Source of the DNA: an uncultured Lachnospiraceae bacterium
GTDB lineage: Bacteria; Bacillota; Clostridia; Lachnospirales; Lachnospiraceae
DNA length: 6,717 nucleotides
Direction: 5' to 3'
NCBI GenBank assembly: GCA_902782815.1
Contig: CACZOS010000067.1
Span: 1-6,717 of the forward strand
Shown: positions 5,439 through 6,717 of the stretch, piece by piece
Layout: each line of letters opens with the position of its first letter
Numbering within the stretch: position 1 is the stretch's first letter
Notes under the pieces: model-generated
Told to the model about the DNA's origin: nothing
What the model saw: the letters and a program-made list of their open reading frames with translations, nothing else
Database searches by the model: none
Position numbers and translations under genes: made by a program

Positions 5439-5609
5439 ATGATGAGAAGATGGATCAACTACATAATGATTATGATCATCCTTACTTTTTCAATTTTGTT
5501 TTCCTATGGAAAGATCAGTCACCATGTAAGAAGTTATACTTTGCAGGAAATTTATGATTATTTCCGTTCTGACAGCATAACCCATGCTGTTGAAAAAAAT
5601 ATGGATTAA
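5439..5609 (+). CDS. Small single-pass membrane protein of unknown function (56 aa)
   Basis: I do not recognise this protein. It begins MMRRWINY, a short positively charged end, followed by a hydrophobic segment at about residues 6-24 (rich in I, M, L and F) that would span the membrane once or act as a signal anchor. A hydrophilic tail of about 32 residues ends EKNMD. The positive-inside rule puts the short N terminus in the cytoplasm and the tail outside. GGGAG at 5429-5433 lies 5 nt before the ATG at 5439; a TTG at 5427 in the same frame is less likely. It has its own predicted promoter and converges on the putative bacteriocin precursor gene, sharing the intergenic hairpin. The surrounding DNA is visibly more AT-rich than the housekeeping genes. 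A role as partner or immunity protein is only a guess from position. Confidence 0.55.
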   Translation: MMRRWINYIMIMIILTFSILFSYGKISHHVRSYTLQEIYDYFRSDSITHAVEKNMD

Positions 5610-5617
5610 ACTTCATG

Positions 5618-5656
5618 AAAAAAAGCGGCAGAGCTCTGTGATGGGATGCTCTGCCG
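5618..5656 (-). terminator. Rho-independent terminator of the double-glycine precursor gene
   Basis: Perfect 9-bp GC-rich arms CGGCAGAGC (5626-5634) and GCTCTGCCG (5648-5656) surround a 13-nt loop. Read on the - strand, the stem is followed by CTTTTTTT, a textbook terminator 25 nt after the precursor stop codon. On the + strand no T-run follows, so it serves the - strand gene. Confidence 0.88.
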
Positions 5657-5681
5657 GAAATAAATGATATGCGGTTAAAGA

Positions 5682-6020
5682 TTATGCATGACCAATCCAT
5701 CTTGTCCAGAACTGATCCATAATGTTCTGCATTTGCTGCATTTCACTCATGTCTTTTGTTCCGCCTCCCGTTGGAAAGCCCCAATATCCGGTGGTGGAGT
5801 ATAAGATATTTTTTGCAACATCTATACCGTGTTCTTCACAGATTTCATATATCGACTGCTCAAACTCCTCAACAGTCATTATCTGACCATTAACATTACA
5901 ATGATCAGTGTCGACCATGTTGAATGCGCCGCCGACTACCTGATCCAGTTCTTCAATGCTCAGCTCAACCTTGCTGTTTTCTTTGAAGAGATTGTCGACT
6001 GTTTTTTTTGTCTTTTCCAT
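5682..6020 (-). CDS. Putative double-glycine-leader peptide precursor (bacteriocin/RiPP-like), 112 aa
   Basis: I do not recognise a named family. Residues 1-31 look like a double-glycine leader: a charged amphipathic start, then VELSIEELDQVVGG, in which the LS-x-EEL-x-x-V-x-GG pattern matches substrates of C39-peptidase ABC exporters. Cleavage after G31 would release an 81-residue product starting AFNMVDTDHC. That part has only two cysteines (C41, C61), an acidic predicted helix (EEFEQSIYEICEEHGIDVAKNIL, 51-73), a GYWGFPTGGG turn (78-87) and an aromatic end with W105 and W108. It is long for a class II bacteriocin, so it may be a larger secreted peptide, a modified peptide or a signal. AAAGGA (complement of 6028-6033) lies 7 nt before the ATG. 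It has its own promoter, a dyad over the -35 and its own terminator, so it is monocistronic. No transporter, peptidase, modification enzyme or clear immunity gene is in the window. The gene is well supported; its function is inference. Confidence 0.8.
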   Translation of the reverse strand: MEKTKKTVDNLFKENSKVELSIEELDQVVGGAFNMVDTDHCNVNGQIMTVEEFEQSIYEICEEHGIDVAKNILYSTTGYWGFPTGGGTKDMSEMQQMQNIMDQFWTRWIGHA

Positions 6021-6077
6021 CTTCGTATCCTTTCTGCCGCAACCTGCGTCTGTCTTTCAATCACATTGGATGTTCTC

Positions 6078-6106
6078 ATTATACTGTATTTTACACCAAA
6101 ACTCAA
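6078..6106 (-). promoter_or_regulatory. Sigma-A promoter of the double-glycine precursor gene
   Basis: On the - strand, -35 TTGAGT (complement of 6101-6106), a 17-nt spacer and a perfect TATAAT (complement of 6078-6083). The predicted start near 6071 gives a leader of about 50 nt before the ATG at 6020. Confidence 0.8.
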
Positions 6107-6135
6107 CCTTAATTCTTCGTTAAAGTTGAGTTTTG
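6097..6135. promoter_or_regulatory. Dyad operator overlapping the precursor-gene -35
   Basis: Perfect 11-bp inverted arms CAAAACTCAAC (6097-6107) and GTTGAGTTTTG (6125-6135) enclose 17 nt. After one mismatch, TTAA (6109-6112) pairs with TTAA (6119-6123 region), extending the symmetry. One arm contains the -35 hexamer and the other lies just upstream. The symmetry suggests a dimeric regulator; because it lies upstream of the predicted start, it is not a transcribed hairpin of this gene. Confidence 0.6.
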
Positions 6136-6157
6136 CGAATAGTTAAGTATCACTCTC

Positions 6158-6170
6158 TTCTGATTCAGAA
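6158..6170. repeat. Short perfect palindrome
   Basis: TTCTGATTCAGAA is a 13-bp palindrome around one central base, lying between the PAP2 remnant stop and the dyad operator. It is too tight to form an RNA hairpin with full pairing, so if meaningful it would be a protein-binding site; chance is quite possible. Confidence 0.25.
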
Positions 6171-6173
6171 ATA

Positions 6174-6494
6174 TCACTGATGCTTTCGATTCTTTCCAAT
6201 CTTTTCATACAGCGGAAATATCTTGGGATAGACGCCGATGATCACAAAAATGATCACGGCATAACGAGCCGTTCTGACCAGAAAAGCGACGAGACTTCCA
6301 CTGTCGAGAAAGGCACTGTCAAAAGGCAGCTTCAACAGAGTGTTAAGCACAAAATAGATTACAAATGCGAAAACTGTACGTAAAATCATGGCAGGCACAT
6401 TTCGTGTGTCCCGGAACCTTACAAATTTCTGTTCAAAGGGGATCGCGATGATCATTCCGATCAGCAATCCCAGGGAAGTGATAGAATTCAGAAC
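6174..6494 (-). pseudogene. 3' remnant of a PAP2-type (phosphatidic acid phosphatase-like) membrane protein
   Basis: The open frame runs from a stop at 6495-6497 to the stop at 6174 and encodes about 106 residues with three hydrophobic stretches: LGLLIGMIIAIPFEQKFVRF, a central AMILRTVFAFVIYFVLNTLL, and YAVIIFVIIGVYPKIFPLY. This pattern resembles the C-terminal membrane part of Clostridia PAP2-superfamily proteins, where a G-rich helix ends in an E-x-K/R-F-V-x-F turn and is followed by two more helices. The catalytic PAP2 motifs (KX6RP, PSGH, SRX5HX3D) are not present. No ATG with an RBS starts it: the first candidates are a TTG at 6467 and an ATG at 6455, neither preceded by a good Shine-Dalgarno, and the frame closes almost exactly where the TPM-type gene ends. 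I therefore read it as an N-terminally deleted remnant. A genuine small three-helix membrane protein of about 98 aa remains possible. Confidence 0.55.
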
Positions 6495-6717
6495 TTACCG
6501 TGAGTCCCTCCGTGATGACTTCCTGAAGAACTGACATGTCCGCCGCTGAAACCTCCCCGGTCCTTGTCATGATCTTTTGGTTTTGCTGTTCTGGTAACGG
6601 TATGATAAAGGAAAATATCCTTCCTGTCTCTCAGATTCTGCTCTTTGATATAAGAACCTGCCGCCGCCTGATTTTTGACACTGGTAAGGGCCGCCTTCTT
6701 CTGTCCGGTGATAAAGA
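6488..6717 (-). CDS. C-terminal end of a TPM-domain protein with Gly/Ser/His-rich tail (partial)
   Basis: The last 75 codons of a gene continuing beyond the window edge. The visible protein has a helical SVKNQAAAGSYIKEQNL stretch, then KDIFLYHTVTRTAKPK, then a low-complexity tail rich in G, S and H ending GGTHGKF and a TGA at 6488. Clostridia TPM-domain (YgcG-related, predicted membrane-associated) proteins commonly show this order: a short FLY-x-x-x-TR element after the conserved domain and a tail of the GGSSTHTSSSG...GGGGGKF kind. The TPM domain itself and any membrane segment would lie outside the window, so the family call rests on the tail alone. The final residues look intact, so this gene is probably not broken at its 3' end. 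Only two bases separate its stop from the PAP2-type remnant frame that follows on the same strand. Confidence 0.65.
   Translation of the reverse strand, partial: FITGQKKAALTSVKNQAAAGSYIKEQNLRDRKDIFLYHTVTRTAKPKDHDKDRGGFSGGHVSSSGSHHGGTHGKF

Noticed and set aside
5414..5557. Alternative 47-aa frame (MKRQVGSDYDEK...) overlapping the small membrane ORF
   Set aside because: It has only a weak AGAG-type RBS and no domain-like features, while the overlapping frame from 5439 has GGGAG and a coherent membrane segment. It cannot be fully excluded.
5682..6020. Nif11-type or lanthipeptide precursor
   Set aside because: The leader is about 31 residues, far shorter than a Nif11 leader, and only two cysteines follow the GG, with no modification enzyme in view.
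5829..6146. 105-aa + strand frame opposite the precursor and its promoter
   Set aside because: It overlaps the precursor gene, its promoter and operator, has no RBS of note, and reads as antisense of the leader region.
1..6717. CRISPR array, tRNA, rRNA, insertion sequence or riboswitch
   Set aside because: No regularly spaced direct repeats, no tRNA cloverleaf or rRNA stretch, no transposase and no known riboswitch core were seen on either strand.

Overview
The window reads as chromosomal DNA of a Gram-positive member of the Clostridia, most likely a Lachnospiraceae-type anaerobe. The evidence is the gene order yhbY-nadD-yqeK-rsfS, a lexA gene divergent from a short LysM protein (the lexA/yneA arrangement of Firmicutes), LexA boxes of the Gram-positive GAAC-N4-GTTC type, and strong AGGAG-like ribosome binding sites. 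The taxonomic call rests on protein motifs and gene order only; no search was possible.

Region 1 (1-1915, + strand) is a housekeeping operon: the 3' end of a YhbY RNA-binding protein, nadD (NAD synthesis), yqeK (HD-domain Ap4A hydrolase family) and rsfS (ribosome silencing factor). It ends at a strong bidirectional terminator (1939-1986) shared with the convergent lexA.

Region 2 (2022-3208) is an SOS module. lexA (- strand) and a YneA-like membrane-anchored LysM protein (+ strand) are transcribed apart from a 182-bp control region. That region holds a consensus promoter for the LysM gene (TTGACA-17-TATAAT), an extended -10 promoter for lexA, and five LexA-box-like sites, two of which are a perfect 13-bp inverted pair. 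LexA should repress both genes; DNA damage would release the LysM protein as a probable cell-division inhibitor.

Region 3 (3209-5266) is a - strand pair, ttcA followed 15 nt later by a 355-aa XerS-like tyrosine recombinase. It converges on the LysM gene at a long, unusual hairpin (3271-3329).

Region 4 (5267-6717) is accessory in character. It contains an AT-rich strip, a 56-aa single-pass membrane protein with its own extended -10 promoter, and convergent to it a 112-aa double-glycine-leader precursor-like protein (putative bacteriocin/RiPP). The precursor gene has a complete transcription unit: dyad operator, consensus-spaced promoter, RBS and terminator. Upstream of it on the same strand lie a 3' remnant of a PAP2-type membrane protein with no convincing start, and the C-terminal end of a TPM-domain protein with a Gly/Ser/His-rich tail. 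The precursor and its possible partner are the best candidates for something undescribed; no modification enzyme or transporter is visible in the window.
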